A stretch of DNA of 64,000 nucleotides from positions 140,736 to 204,735 of the forward strand of contig CAKQXD010000004.1 in the NCBI GenBank assembly GCA_934281605.1, given 5' to 3'. The DNA comes from an uncultured Clostridia bacterium (GTDB lineage Bacteria > Bacillota > Clostridia > Peptostreptococcales > Anaerovoracaceae). The notes beneath the pieces are model-generated. The model did no database searches, had not been told where the DNA came from, and saw nothing but the letters and a program-made list of their open reading frames with translations. Shown here piece by piece: positions 35,042 through 43,128 of this stretch. A program made the position numbers and the translations under genes. Numbering within the stretch: position 1 is the stretch's first letter; every line of letters begins with the position of its first letter.

Positions 35042-35950
35042 TCACATGCGATCCAGTATGGCTACCAGGTCGTCCTTGTTGAAATGATATTTCTTACAGC
35101 AGAACTGACACTGCAGCTCCGCCTGTCCGTCTTCTTCTATAATCTCCGTCAGATCCTTGCGGCCAATGGTCAGCAGCGCATTCTCGATCCGCTCCCGGCT
35201 GCAGTCGCATTCCCAGCGGATTTCCCGTTCCTCCAGGATCTCCGGCTGATATTCCTCCGGAACGTCCTTGAAGATTTTCTGCAAAAGTGCCGCCACGCGT
35301 TTGCCTGCGTCCTGATCGTCTTCCGCAAGCTGGCTGATCAGCGTCGTCAGCGGCGGCATCTCGCCGATCATTTTTTCCAAAGCGTCCACCGCGCCCTCTT
35401 CGGCATCCGGCAGCATCTGGATAATCATTCCGCCTGCCGCTCCGATACTCAGATCACGCTCGACCTTTACGCCCAGTGCAACGGAGGAATTCTGCTGCTC
35501 CGAAATGTAAAAGTACGCCGTCAGATCATCTGCGATCTCGCCATCCACCAGTGCGATGGTGCCCGTGTACGGCTCGCGCATCCCCAGATCCTTGATGACC
35601 GTCAGCTCACCGACTCCCAGGGAACCGCCCACGTCCAGCTTGCCCTTATCGTTGAGGGGCAGATCCACATACGGATTGGATATGTAGCCCTTGACCCGGC
35701 CGTCGCTGTACGCCGTGGCCAGGATCTGCTTCGCCGGACCGTCTCCCTTGAAATGAAGGGTCAGCTTGTTGTCCGCGTCCTTGAGCATGATGCCCATCAG
35801 CCCCGCGGCCGTCAGCACGCGCCCCAGTCCCGCAGCCGCCAGCGGCGTGGTATCGTGAATGTCCGCCGCCTCCTGCACCAGATCGGTGGAAATGGTCAGG
35901 TATACGCGGAACGATTTGCTTCTATCTAATGCTATGATTGCTTTATTCAT
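35042..35950 (-). CDS. hslO: Redox-regulated chaperone Hsp33
   Basis: 302 residues. The C-terminal zinc switch is present as CDC...CQFC, four Cys that release zinc on oxidation and activate holdase activity. The N-terminal substrate domain begins MNKAIIALDRSKSFRVYL. Lead gene of an operon with DUF1934, the small peptide, DUF1846 and probably the AEC gene. Divergent from htrA. RBS AAGGAAG. Confidence 0.93.
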   Translation of the reverse strand: MNKAIIALDRSKSFRVYLTISTDLVQEAADIHDTTPLAAAGLGRVLTAAGLMGIMLKDADNKLTLHFKGDGPAKQILATAYSDGRVKGYISNPYVDLPLNDKGKLDVGGSLGVGELTVIKDLGMREPYTGTIALVDGEIADDLTAYFYISEQQNSSVALGVKVERDLSIGAAGGMIIQMLPDAEEGAVDALEKMIGEMPPLTTLISQLAEDDQDAGKRVAALLQKIFKDVPEEYQPEILEEREIRWECDCSRERIENALLTIGRKDLTEIIEEDGQAELQCQFCCKKYHFNKDDLVAILDRM

Positions 35951-35978
35951 GATTTTATACTTCCTTTATGTTATATAC

Positions 35979-36007
35979 GTATTAGATTTTATCATATTAT
36001 GTGTAAA
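35979..36007 (-). promoter_or_regulatory. hsp33 promoter
   Basis: Minus strand TTTACA (36002-36007), 17-bp spacer, TAATAC (35979-35984). Confidence 0.6.
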
Positions 36008-36035
36008 ATGTTTAACCTTTTCTTCAGATATTCAC

Positions 36036-36056
36036 ATATTTTCAACACGAAAATAT
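36036..36056. promoter_or_regulatory. Inverted repeat between hsp33 and htrA
   Basis: Perfect ATATTTTC-aacac-GAAAATAT (8-bp arms, 5-bp gap) in the 210-bp divergent region between two stress genes. It is a candidate operator or UP-type element. Confidence 0.4.
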
Positions 36057-36160
36057 CATATTCGGTTTGTATATTTAGGGTAAAGATTTGGAAAATTTAA
36101 CATTTCGGCGAAATCGCCCCCGCGGCGCAGGCCGCCGAGAGACAGAAAGAAGGTTTCAAT

Positions 36161-37786
36161 ATGGATGAAAAGAGAACAGATTCTTCCGGCTACGAACCCA
36201 ACTTCGTGATGAAGGATGCGGAAGATGATGCAAGGCATGCGGCTCCGCCAGGCCAGGAGCCAGATCCTGCAAAGGAAACGCCGGAGGGTTTTGGTTCTAA
36301 TGGAACTTCCGGCTCGAATGAAGCTTCCTATCAAGGATCGTTTCGAGATCCACGGGATGCGTTCCGCAGCAAGGATAACTTCGGCGGATCGCCGTACAAC
36401 GGCTACGTGGACGAAAACGGCAATATGCATTACAGCAGTGCCGGAGCTTCCGGACAGTCAAGCAATTCTGCGGGAAGCTCCGGTTCGCAGCACTACGGAC
36501 AGCAGGGAGGAAACCAGTTTACCGGACAGCAAAACTACGAACAGCAGCCAGGCGCTTATACCAGTTCCTGGAGCAGCAGCGACGGCGTGACGAGAACACA
36601 CCGGGCGAAAAAGCCAAAGAAACCGAAAGCACCGCGGCAGCCAAGCAAACCGGTTTCCCTGACTCGCAGATCTCTGGCACTTTTGATCGCGCTCTGCGTA
36701 GTGGTTTCCGGGCTGTTCGGATTCGGCGGCGCATACCTGAGCAGCGCCCTCAGCGGAGGACACAGCGGGTCGAGTAAGGCTGCCAGCGTTTCCAAAAACG
36801 GCTACAAATTAGAGGACGCCACCGGCAGCAAGATGACGGTGCAGGAAGTGACCAACGCCACCAAGGACAGCGTCGTAGAGATCAAGACCGAGAGCGTTTC
36901 ATCCGACGCGTGGATGCAGCAGTATGTCACCGAAGGCGCCGGAAGCGGCGTGGTCATGACGGCCGACGGCTACATCATGACCAATAACCACGTCATCGAC
37001 GGAGCCAGCAAGATCACAGTCACCACATCAGATGACAAAGAATACGAAGCCAAGCTGGTGGGCACTGACAGCATCACCGACATCGCAGTCATCAAAATCA
37101 GCGCCAAGAATCTGACTCCGGTTACTTACGGCAACAGCGACCAGCTGGCGGTGGGCGATATGGCAGTGGCCATCGGCAACCCGCTGGGCGAGCTGGGAGG
37201 CACGGTCAGCGCCGGCATCATCAGTGCGCTGGACAGAGAACTGGCCATCGACGGCAAGACCATGACACTGCTCCAGACGGATGCTTCCATCAATCCGGGT
37301 AACTCCGGCGGCGGTCTGTTCAACGGAGACGGACAGCTGATCGGCATCGTCGTTGCAAAATCCTCCGGATCCAACGTGGAAGGCCTGGGGTTCGCGATCC
37401 CGATCAATAAAGCGGCCGATGTAGCACAGCAGCTTATGGACAAAGGCTACGTCAGCGATCAGCCGTCCACCGGCATGAGCTATTCGGAATCCAGCCAGGG
37501 AAGCGGCATGTCCCAGTTCTTCGGCAACAGCCAGGACTCTCAGTCCCAGTCCTCTTCCGCCACGGTTTACATCCAGGAAGTGACGGGAACCAACGCGAAA
37601 AAAGCCGGATTCCAGCAGGGTGACATCGTCTACGCCGTAGACGGCACGGAAATCACATCCTTCAATACCCTTTCATCCATCGTGACTTCCCATAAAGTCG
37701 GCGACAAGCTGACTTTCACCATCGTCCGCGGCAACCAGACGAAAGACATCAAACTGACGCTGGAAGAAAAGAAGGCTAGTAATTAG
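36161..37786 (+). CDS. htrA: Membrane-anchored HtrA/DegP serine protease with PDZ domain
   Basis: Extracytoplasmic quality-control protease, 541 residues. A long Ser/Gly/Gln-rich cytoplasmic N-terminus (1-165) precedes one membrane helix (about 171-190). The trypsin-like domain has the triad His277 (NNHVID), Asp307 (SITDIAVI) and Ser382 (PGNSGGG), followed by one PDZ domain (about 440-535). RBS AGAAGG. Divergent from hsp33; terminator at 37865. Confidence 0.93.
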   Translation: MDEKRTDSSGYEPNFVMKDAEDDARHAAPPGQEPDPAKETPEGFGSNGTSGSNEASYQGSFRDPRDAFRSKDNFGGSPYNGYVDENGNMHYSSAGASGQSSNSAGSSGSQHYGQQGGNQFTGQQNYEQQPGAYTSSWSSSDGVTRTHRAKKPKKPKAPRQPSKPVSLTRRSLALLIALCVVVSGLFGFGGAYLSSALSGGHSGSSKAASVSKNGYKLEDATGSKMTVQEVTNATKDSVVEIKTESVSSDAWMQQYVTEGAGSGVVMTADGYIMTNNHVIDGASKITVTTSDDKEYEAKLVGTDSITDIAVIKISAKNLTPVTYGNSDQLAVGDMAVAIGNPLGELGGTVSAGIISALDRELAIDGKTMTLLQTDASINPGNSGGGLFNGDGQLIGIVVAKSSGSNVEGLGFAIPINKAADVAQQLMDKGYVSDQPSTGMSYSESSQGSGMSQFFGNSQDSQSQSSSATVYIQEVTGTNAKKAGFQQGDIVYAVDGTEITSFNTLSSIVTSHKVGDKLTFTIVRGNQTKDIKLTLEEKKASN

Positions 37787-37864
37787 GGTAGAATGCTTGC
37801 GGGAAAAGATTGAAAGCAAGTGCCTGCAGAGAGTAAACTTTGCAGAAAAAAACATAGAAAAAAC

Positions 37865-37909
37865 GACCGGTTCGGACGAGAAAAATTGTCTGAGCCGGTC
37901 TTGTTTTTT
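37865..37909. terminator. Bidirectional terminator between htrA and traX
   Basis: GACCGGTTCGGAC pairs with GTCTGAGCCGGTC, flanked by T2GT6 on the plus side and A6 on the other, serving the convergent htrA and TraX-family genes. Confidence 0.85.
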
Positions 37910-37960
37910 GTGGTTATGACTTTTCAAATTTTGTATATGCCAAGTACATCTGTCGGCTTT

Positions 37961-38698
37961 TTAAATCCCCAGATACAGTCGCAGCAGACCGAGGATCAGA
38001 AGGTGTCCCGGGTAAAAACAGTAGTTAAAGATCTTGTTCTGTCTGCCTCGCTTGCCGTTGTAGGTGAGGGTCAGGGCAAATCCCAGCAGAGCCCATGGTT
38101 CTTTGTACATGGACAGGAAGCTGAATGGGATCGACAGGATGTAACGCTGACGGAAGATGTACATGAAGTAACCGATGAGGATAGCGTGGTGCTCGTAGTC
38201 CAGCCCCAGGTTCATGGCTACAAAGCACATGATTCCAACGATAATGAAGGACGCCAGATACCAGACGATTTTCGGAAGGCGTTCCATTTTTCCTTTTAAT
38301 ACGTCAATACCCCAGATGGTGATCAGCACTGCCGCCAGGGTAAACATGATGTTATTCCAGTTAGGTTCGAAGACCTGCCTGGTCGTGAACAGATCAAACG
38401 GCACTTCGGAAATGATTCCAAATCCTAATAAGAATGCCAAATATTTCACTCTGCTTCTTGTCTTAAAATATCCTTCGACCAGCATAAAGATAAATAGCGG
38501 GAATGCGATCCGCCCCAGTATATCGAAAAGATCGCTGAGGATCTGAAGTCCGCCGCTTCCCTTTAAGTTAGGGTAGATCAGGGCTTTGTTCACATGATCG
38601 ATAAGCATGGATAAAAATGCGATGTATTTTAACTGTGCGTTGGAAAAGATCTGGATCTTTTCCAGGAAGTCTGGATTCCTGGTTGAATTCTGTGTCAT
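37961..38698 (-). CDS. TraX-family membrane protein
   Basis: 245 residues with about eight hydrophobic helices. The LKYIAFLSMLIDHVNK start and GRIAFPLFIFMLVEGYFKT are characteristic of TraX, first named for F-pilin acetylation; chromosomal Firmicute members have no proven role. RBS AAGGAG. No conjugation genes are nearby, so a plasmid link should not be assumed. Confidence 0.8.
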   Translation of the reverse strand: MTQNSTRNPDFLEKIQIFSNAQLKYIAFLSMLIDHVNKALIYPNLKGSGGLQILSDLFDILGRIAFPLFIFMLVEGYFKTRSRVKYLAFLLGFGIISEVPFDLFTTRQVFEPNWNNIMFTLAAVLITIWGIDVLKGKMERLPKIVWYLASFIIVGIMCFVAMNLGLDYEHHAILIGYFMYIFRQRYILSIPFSFLSMYKEPWALLGFALTLTYNGKRGRQNKIFNYCFYPGHLLILGLLRLYLGI

Positions 38699-38815
38699 GG
38701 TAGTTTCTCCTTTTTCTCTACTTGACCTACAGTCTCACCGGCCGATAGCAGGTGTGGGGTGCTTGACCAGCCAGCACATTCCTGCTACATCCGGAAATTA
38801 CCGAAAGACGGCGAC

Positions 38816-38852
38816 GATATAATAGTGGACTGTTTTGTTCCACTATTATATC
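38816..38852. repeat. Perfect 14-bp inverted repeat, AT-rich, 9-bp loop
   Basis: GATATAATAGTGGA (38816-38829) and its exact complement (38839-38852) flank CTGTTTTGT. Each arm contains a TATAAT hexamer, one per strand. No T-run follows, so it is not a simple terminator. It lies in the 266-bp gap between traX and dnaJ. Confidence 0.7.
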
Positions 38853-38964
38853 CGATTCCTGTCGAAGAGAAAAGAGGGAAAATCATTAAGGTTTGTTTAA
38901 GGCGAAGGCTTTAGATGGCCGGCTCCATTTCCCTGTCCAAATCCGGCCATCCTGCCTAACTTGC

Positions 38965-40155
38965 TTACGCCGCCCGACCAGAACCTCCTGACTTGCCGGA
39001 TCCACCGGCTCCCGGTCTGCCGGAATTTCCACCTGCCGCGCCACCGCTTGCACCGCAAGCCTGTGCCGCCCGGTCGAATTCGACCAGCTTCTGCTTGGCC
39101 TCGTCGCTTAAGTTCCGCGGCACATCGATTTCTACTACCGCGTAGTGACAGCCGAACTTAGATGGATCCTTCATGGATACGATGCCTTTGTCACGCAGCC
39201 GCAGTTTGATTCCCGACTGAGTTCCCGGCTTGATGGTGCATTTCACCCTGCCGCGAAGAGTCTGGACTTCCACTTTGCCGCCCAGAACCGCCGTCGAAAA
39301 CGGAATCCGCACCGGCGCATAAACATCCATGCCTTTCCGCTCGAATCCCGGTCTGGACGCCACGTGGACTTTCAGCATCAGATCGCCGGTCTTACCGCCG
39401 TTGGCGCCCGGCATACCTTTGCCGCGGAGACGAATGCTCTGCCCGTCGTCGATACCGGCCGGGATATGGACCTTGATGGACTGTTTTTTGCCGCTCGGAT
39501 CCTTGAGGTCGAAGTAGCGGTCACTTCCGAATGCCGCTTCATCAAAACTTACATTAATATCGGCATTGACGTTGTCGCCGTCCTGCGGGAAGCTGCCGTA
39601 GCCTGCGCCGCCTCCGAAACCGGAAGCACCGCCAAAACCGGAGCCGCCGCCGAAGCCGGAGAAGCCTTTGCCGGAAGAACCGGAAAATCCCGAAGCTCCC
39701 GACGAACCGGAGAAGCCCCCGAACCCGGAAGAGCCAGATGCGCCGCCGCTAAATCCGTGACCGAAAATATCCTTTAAAATATCATCCATGTTGCCATCAA
39801 AATGGTACTCCTGGTAGCTGCCGTCCGGTCCCTGCGAAAAGCCGGAGAACCCGGAACCGCCTGCACCGCCGAATCCGCCAAATCCCGAGCCGCCGGCACC
39901 GTAACCGCCGCCCGGCTGACCGGTACCATCGAAAGCCGCATGACCGAACTGGTCGTAAAGCTTCTTCTTTTCCGGATCATTTAAAATGGAATATGCCTCG
40001 GAAACTTCCTTGAATTTTTCCGCCGCCGCTTCATCCCCGGCGTTGGTGTCCGGATGGTACTTCTTCGCCATTTTACGATATGCTTTTTTTATTTCGCTCT
40101 GAGAAGCGCCCTTCTTGATGCCCAGCACTTCATAATAATCTCTCTTAGATGCCAT
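38965..40155 (-). CDS. DnaJ-family co-chaperone, class B (no zinc finger)
   Basis: 396 residues. J domain (4-70) with HPD in KYHPDTN; a very long Gly/Phe/Ser-rich region (about 77-195); C-terminal substrate domains (200-355) without the CxxCxGxG zinc repeats, so CbpA-like; and a Gly/Ser/Ala/Arg tail. It stimulates Hsp70 ATPase. ATG 40155 has GGGGTG upstream. It has its own CIRCE promoter and a structured leader with terminator, so HrcA control is likely. Confidence 0.9.
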   Translation of the reverse strand: MASKRDYYEVLGIKKGASQSEIKKAYRKMAKKYHPDTNAGDEAAAEKFKEVSEAYSILNDPEKKKLYDQFGHAAFDGTGQPGGGYGAGGSGFGGFGGAGGSGFSGFSQGPDGSYQEYHFDGNMDDILKDIFGHGFSGGASGSSGFGGFSGSSGASGFSGSSGKGFSGFGGGSGFGGASGFGGGAGYGSFPQDGDNVNADINVSFDEAAFGSDRYFDLKDPSGKKQSIKVHIPAGIDDGQSIRLRGKGMPGANGGKTGDLMLKVHVASRPGFERKGMDVYAPVRIPFSTAVLGGKVEVQTLRGRVKCTIKPGTQSGIKLRLRDKGIVSMKDPSKFGCHYAVVEIDVPRNLSDEAKQKLVEFDRAAQACGASGGAAGGNSGRPGAGGSGKSGGSGRAA

Positions 40156-40174
40156 AATCATCACCCCGTTCTAT

Positions 40175-40204
40175 AAAAAATACCCCGCAGGTCATCCCGC
40201 GGGG
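40175..40204 (-). terminator. Intrinsic terminator inside the dnaJ leader (attenuator)
   Basis: Minus strand CCCCGC (from 40204) pairs with GCGGGG, followed by TAT6. It ends about 20 bases before the dnaJ start codon and downstream of the dnaJ promoter, so it must be read through for dnaJ expression. Confidence 0.7.
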
Positions 40205-40331
40205 CGTGTTTTCGTCTATGCTGCATTGTCTCCCGCATTGGAGAGCGAACTTTAGATGTGTGGATCTCACAGTTTCAGGGCTCCGGTATCTAAGATCCAG
40301 AACCTGTAAACTCTAAAGCTCTCCCTGCTTT
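40205..40331 (-). ncRNA. Structured 5' leader of dnaJ, candidate cis-regulatory RNA
   Basis: After the predicted start near 40331 the leader holds a long irregular hairpin closed by GGAGAGC (40318-40324) and GCTCTCC (40240-40246), with CTTTAG/CTAAAG and CAGGTTCTGG/CCGGAGCCCTG inside. TCTCC (40240-40244) could instead pair with GGAGA (40229-40233), and GCGGG (40232-40236) could pair with the terminator's CCCGC. These mutually exclusive pairings resemble an attenuation switch. I do not recognise a known family; a separate terminated RNA is the alternative. Confidence 0.5.
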
Positions 40332-40337
40332 GTATTT

Positions 40338-40380
40338 ATTATAGCACAAGATTTTAGCACTCGCAAGTTGAGAGTGCTAA
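40338..40380 (-). promoter_or_regulatory. CIRCE element and promoter of dnaJ
   Basis: Perfect CIRCE: TTAGCACTC-N9-GAGTGCTAA at 40354-40380, the binding site of the heat-shock repressor HrcA. On the minus strand TTGCGA (40361-40366), 17-bp spacer and TATAAT (40338-40343) overlap it, so bound HrcA would block RNA polymerase. Confidence 0.92.
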
Positions 40381-40455
40381 AAAATCGTAAATTTCCACTT
40401 TTTTCTTGCTGCAACTGAATCAGTAATCCAACGCTTTCTTTTCTACGGTAAATCG

Positions 40456-41082
40456 CTAAAGCTTTCTATATATTACTGCAAAGCTCTTGCCGGAGACGAT
40501 CTCCTCCACACGGGCTTCTGCGAATCCGGCGTGTTTCCCAAGTTCGATCAGTTCTTCCGGCTCGAATTTCTGAAAGCCTTTTTCCGTGTAGGACAGCGCA
40601 TCCAGCCATTCTTTCGTGTAGACTACATTATAGAAGGATGCGCCCGGTTTCAGCACCCGCCGGATCTCCGACAGGCCCTGCACCGTGTCCTCCCAGAAAT
40701 AGACCGTGTTGATGGAGGCTGCCGCAGCAAACATCTCATCTTCATAGGGCAGATCGCAGCAGTCGCCGATCTCTAAATGGAGTCTTCCCGCTTCTTTCGC
40801 TCCGCGGTTTCGCCGCTCCGCCGTGGTCTTCATGTCTGCGGAAATATCGATGCCATATAATTCTGCGCCGCACTTCCGGTCTGCCTGCTGCAGGAAATAT
40901 CCGTTGCCGTATCCGATATCCAGGATTTTATCTGCGGGGTCGATCCCGCTCTGCTGCATCAGTTCCACGGTTTTACGGTACATTTTTTTATTGATGGTAT
41001 TCATTATGAGGCAGCACACGCTGCCCACGAAGCCGCGGGGATTCCCGAACTGGCTTCCGATGTATTCGGTGAATTTGCTCAT
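40456..41082 (-). CDS. SAM-dependent methyltransferase
   Basis: 208 residues from ATG 41082 (AGGAG upstream). Class I Rossmann fold: motif I LDIGYGNGYFLQQ, acidic DISADM, then GDCCDLPYEDEMF and the YFWEDTVQGLSEIRRVLKPG segment, as in UbiE/menaquinone-type enzymes. Substrate unknown. A palindrome overlaps its promoter. Confidence 0.8.
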   Translation of the reverse strand: MSKFTEYIGSQFGNPRGFVGSVCCLIMNTINKKMYRKTVELMQQSGIDPADKILDIGYGNGYFLQQADRKCGAELYGIDISADMKTTAERRNRGAKEAGRLHLEIGDCCDLPYEDEMFAAAASINTVYFWEDTVQGLSEIRRVLKPGASFYNVVYTKEWLDALSYTEKGFQKFEPEELIELGKHAGFAEARVEEIVSGKSFAVIYRKL

Positions 41083-41198
41083 GGCGGGGTTCTCCTGGTG
41101 AATTACTTCTGGTAGGTTTACCTTGGTGAATTGGGGTGCGGGAGCCGGATGCCGCTTAGGTGGGCGGGGCATCCGGCGGGTTTCCGATTCGTTTTGAT

Positions 41199-41233
41199 GC
41201 GATTAGTCTACACTAATCGCAGGTTTTCGTCAA
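41199..41233 (-). promoter_or_regulatory. Methyltransferase promoter with overlapping palindrome
   Basis: Minus strand TTGACG (41228-41233), 17-bp spacer, TAGACT (41205-41210). The palindrome GCGATTAGT-N4-ACTAATCGC (41199-41220) covers the -10, a likely repressor site for an unidentified regulator. Confidence 0.6.
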
Positions 41234-41256
41234 TGGAATCCGGCCATCACGCCCAG

Positions 41257-41295
41257 AATAACCTGAGCCGACTAAAATCCACCTCTCAGGTTATT
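41257..41295. repeat. Hairpin with AATAACCTGAG arms
   Basis: AATAACCTGAG and CTCAGGTTATT flank a 17-bp loop. Its arms share AATAACCTGA with the terminator hairpin at 41319-41357, so the two hairpins are related copies in tandem. Confidence 0.6.
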
Positions 41296-41313
41296 CCCAC
41301 CGGATCGACCACA

Positions 41314-41357
41314 GAAAAAATAACCTGAACGCAATTCTCACAGCCATTCAGGTTATT
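41314..41357 (-). terminator. Intrinsic terminator of the rubredoxin-rubrerythrin operon
   Basis: AATAACCTGAA / TTCAGGTTATT stem followed by T6 on the minus strand, 80 bp past the stop. The rest of 41083-41436 shows no gene. Confidence 0.75.
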
Positions 41358-41436
41358 TTCATCAAACAAGTTTTTATTATCTCAGCTCACGCTCAGTCGC
41401 GACCGCTCTCCGCCGCCTGCTCACGCGACCTCAATT

Positions 41437-42621
41437 CTAGTAATTCTCAGCATGCACTTCGAAGTAGCTCTGCGGGTGGTTGCAGACCGGGCAAACTTCC
41501 GGAGCCTTGGTACCTACTACGATGTGACCGCAGTTTCTGCATTCCCAAACTTTGACTTCGCTCTTTTCGAATACCTGAGCCGTTTCGATGTTGCTGAGCA
41601 GCGCGCGGTATCTTTCTTCGTGGTGCTTTTCGATTTCACCGACAGCTCTGAACTTTGCAGCCAGTTCCGGGAATCCTTCTTCTTCCGCAGTCTTGGCGAA
41701 GCCTTCATACATGTCCGTCCATTCGTAGTTTTCGCCTTCTGCCGCTGCAGCCAGGTTAGCCTTGGTGTCGCCGATCCCAGCCAGTTCCTTGAACCACATC
41801 TTCGCGTGTTCCTTTTCGTTGTCAGCCGTCTTTAAGAAGAGAGCGGACATCTGCTCGTAGCCTTCCTTCTTCGCTACCGATGCGAAGTAAGTGTATTTGT
41901 TTCTCGCCTGGGATTCCCCTGCGAATGCTTCCTGTAAATTCTTTTCAGTCTGTGTTCCTGCATATTTGTTAGCCATTTTGGTTACCTCCATTTCCTTTTC
42001 TTCAGCAACTTTTTCAAAATCCGACGCCGGGTGTTTGCACAACGGGCAAATATAGTCTTCCGGCAGTTCTTCACCAACATATTCATAACCGCAGATCGTG
42101 CAGCGCCAGATGGTCTTCCCATCCTCCGCCGTTCCGACTGCCTGTGGTTTCGGCTTAATGTGATTCAAATAATAGTCATATGTCGCAGACGGTGCGTCGC
42201 TCAGCACTTCCATGTCCGTGATCTCTCCCAGAAACATGGTGTGAGACCCCAGATCTTCCATCTTCATGATCTTTACAGAAAAATATGCGTTGGTTCCTTC
42301 TGTAATGTAGCAAAGTCCATTAGCTCCTCGAGCATAGTCGGCAAAGGTTTCAAATTTATTGACGTCCCGTCCGGACTGAAATCCAAAATGCTTGAACAGA
42401 TCAAATCCGGCACGCTGGCTCAGTACTGACACATTGAACACCCCGGTCCTCTGTATCATATCGTGGGTGTGATTCAATTTGCTGACGCAAACGCTCATCT
42501 GATTAGGATCGGATGCCGCCTGGATCGCCGTATTGATGATGCAGCCGTTGTCCTGCTCCCCTTCTCTGGTCGTCAGCACGAACAGCCCATAGCTCAGTTT
42601 ATACAATGCTTTTTTATCCAT
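41437..42621 (-). CDS. Flavin reductase-rubredoxin-rubrerythrin fusion
   Basis: 394 residues in three parts: FMN-binding flavin reductase domain (1-155), rubredoxin (Cys174, 177, 192, 195), and a complete rubrerythrin (216-394) with diiron ligands in EAFAGESQARNKY, DNEKEHAKMW and GEIEKHHEERY plus a terminal rubredoxin (CRNC...CPVC). The first two parts equal Hrb of acetogens and clostridia, which feeds electrons to rubrerythrin for peroxide reduction; here donor and acceptor share one chain. An internal ribosome site at residue 216 could also give free rubrerythrin. It overlaps the PerR-like gene by 8 bases. Confidence 0.88.
   Translation of the reverse strand: MDKKALYKLSYGLFVLTTREGEQDNGCIINTAIQAASDPNQMSVCVSKLNHTHDMIQRTGVFNVSVLSQRAGFDLFKHFGFQSGRDVNKFETFADYARGANGLCYITEGTNAYFSVKIMKMEDLGSHTMFLGEITDMEVLSDAPSATYDYYLNHIKPKPQAVGTAEDGKTIWRCTICGYEYVGEELPEDYICPLCKHPASDFEKVAEEKEMEVTKMANKYAGTQTEKNLQEAFAGESQARNKYTYFASVAKKEGYEQMSALFLKTADNEKEHAKMWFKELAGIGDTKANLAAAAEGENYEWTDMYEGFAKTAEEEGFPELAAKFRAVGEIEKHHEERYRALLSNIETAQVFEKSEVKVWECRNCGHIVVGTKAPEVCPVCNHPQSYFEVHAENY
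41974..41989 (-). promoter_or_regulatory. Internal ribosome site at the rubrerythrin junction
   Basis: GGAGGT (41984-41989), seven bases, then ATG (41974-41976) coding MANKYAGT, the usual rubrerythrin N-terminus. It lies inside the fusion frame and could start a 179-residue protein. Confidence 0.6.
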
Positions 42622-43015
42622 GACATTCCTCCTGCTGTTTCCTGCAGTCCGGGCAGACGCCCTTGAACAGGATGTGATAATCGTGAAACTCCATGCCCTG
42701 CGGATCCCGGACCAGATCGTCCAGTTTCGGCAAAGGTTTCAGATCTACGTCGAATACCCTGCCGCAGCGGACGCATCTCATGTGGTGATGCTCCGTGCAG
42801 TTATGGTCAAAACAATCGGGTCCGCCCGGGATCTCCAGCTTGCGGATCTTGCCTTCCTCCGCAAGGATGTTGAGATTGCGATAGATGGTCCCCTTGCCGA
42901 TCCTCGGGTGCTCCTGACTGACATACGTGTAGATCTCGTCCGCAGTCGCATGGTTTTGAAGGCTTCTCACTGCCTGGAGAGTGATGTCTCTCTGAATCGT
43001 GTTTCGTCTTTCCAT
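42614..43015 (-). CDS. Fur-family repressor, PerR-like
   Basis: 133 residues. Winged HTH (TADEIYTYVSQEHPRIGKGTIYRNLNIL), then HNCTEHHHMRCVRCG and GVCPDC, giving two CxxC pairs for structural zinc and a His-rich sensing site. The overlap with a peroxide-reducing gene fits PerR rather than Fur or Zur. RBS TAGGAGG. Confidence 0.85.
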   Translation of the reverse strand: MERRNTIQRDITLQAVRSLQNHATADEIYTYVSQEHPRIGKGTIYRNLNILAEEGKIRKLEIPGGPDCFDHNCTEHHHMRCVRCGRVFDVDLKPLPKLDDLVRDPQGMEFHDYHILFKGVCPDCRKQQEECHG

Positions 43016-43046
43016 ACCTCGCGCCTCCTATTAGGATCAATTCTTA

Positions 43047-43081
43047 ATTAGGATTATATACTAATAGCGTCCAGTATGCAA
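43047..43081 (-). promoter_or_regulatory. Promoter of the perR-like operon with likely operator
   Basis: Minus strand TTGCAT (43076-43081), 17-bp spacer, TATAAT (43053-43058). The region 43047-43065 is an ATTAG...CTAAT inverted repeat of Fur/PerR-box character covering the -10, and ATTAGGAT recurs at 43030 as a direct repeat. Autoregulation is likely. Confidence 0.6.
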
Positions 43082-43128
43082 CCCCCTTTTTCACATTTTT
43101 TTATAAATCCCACTGAAACCGCTTCCTA

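Noticed and set aside
37961..38698. TraX as a marker of a conjugative element
   Set aside because: No relaxase, coupling protein, integrase or repeats are nearby; chromosomal TraX-family genes are frequent.
40205..40331. dnaJ leader as 6S RNA, SRP RNA or tmRNA
   Set aside because: It lacks the paired ends and central bubble of 6S, the SRP tetraloop core and the tmRNA CCA end; the switch-like layout fits a leader better, though a stand-alone RNA is not excluded.
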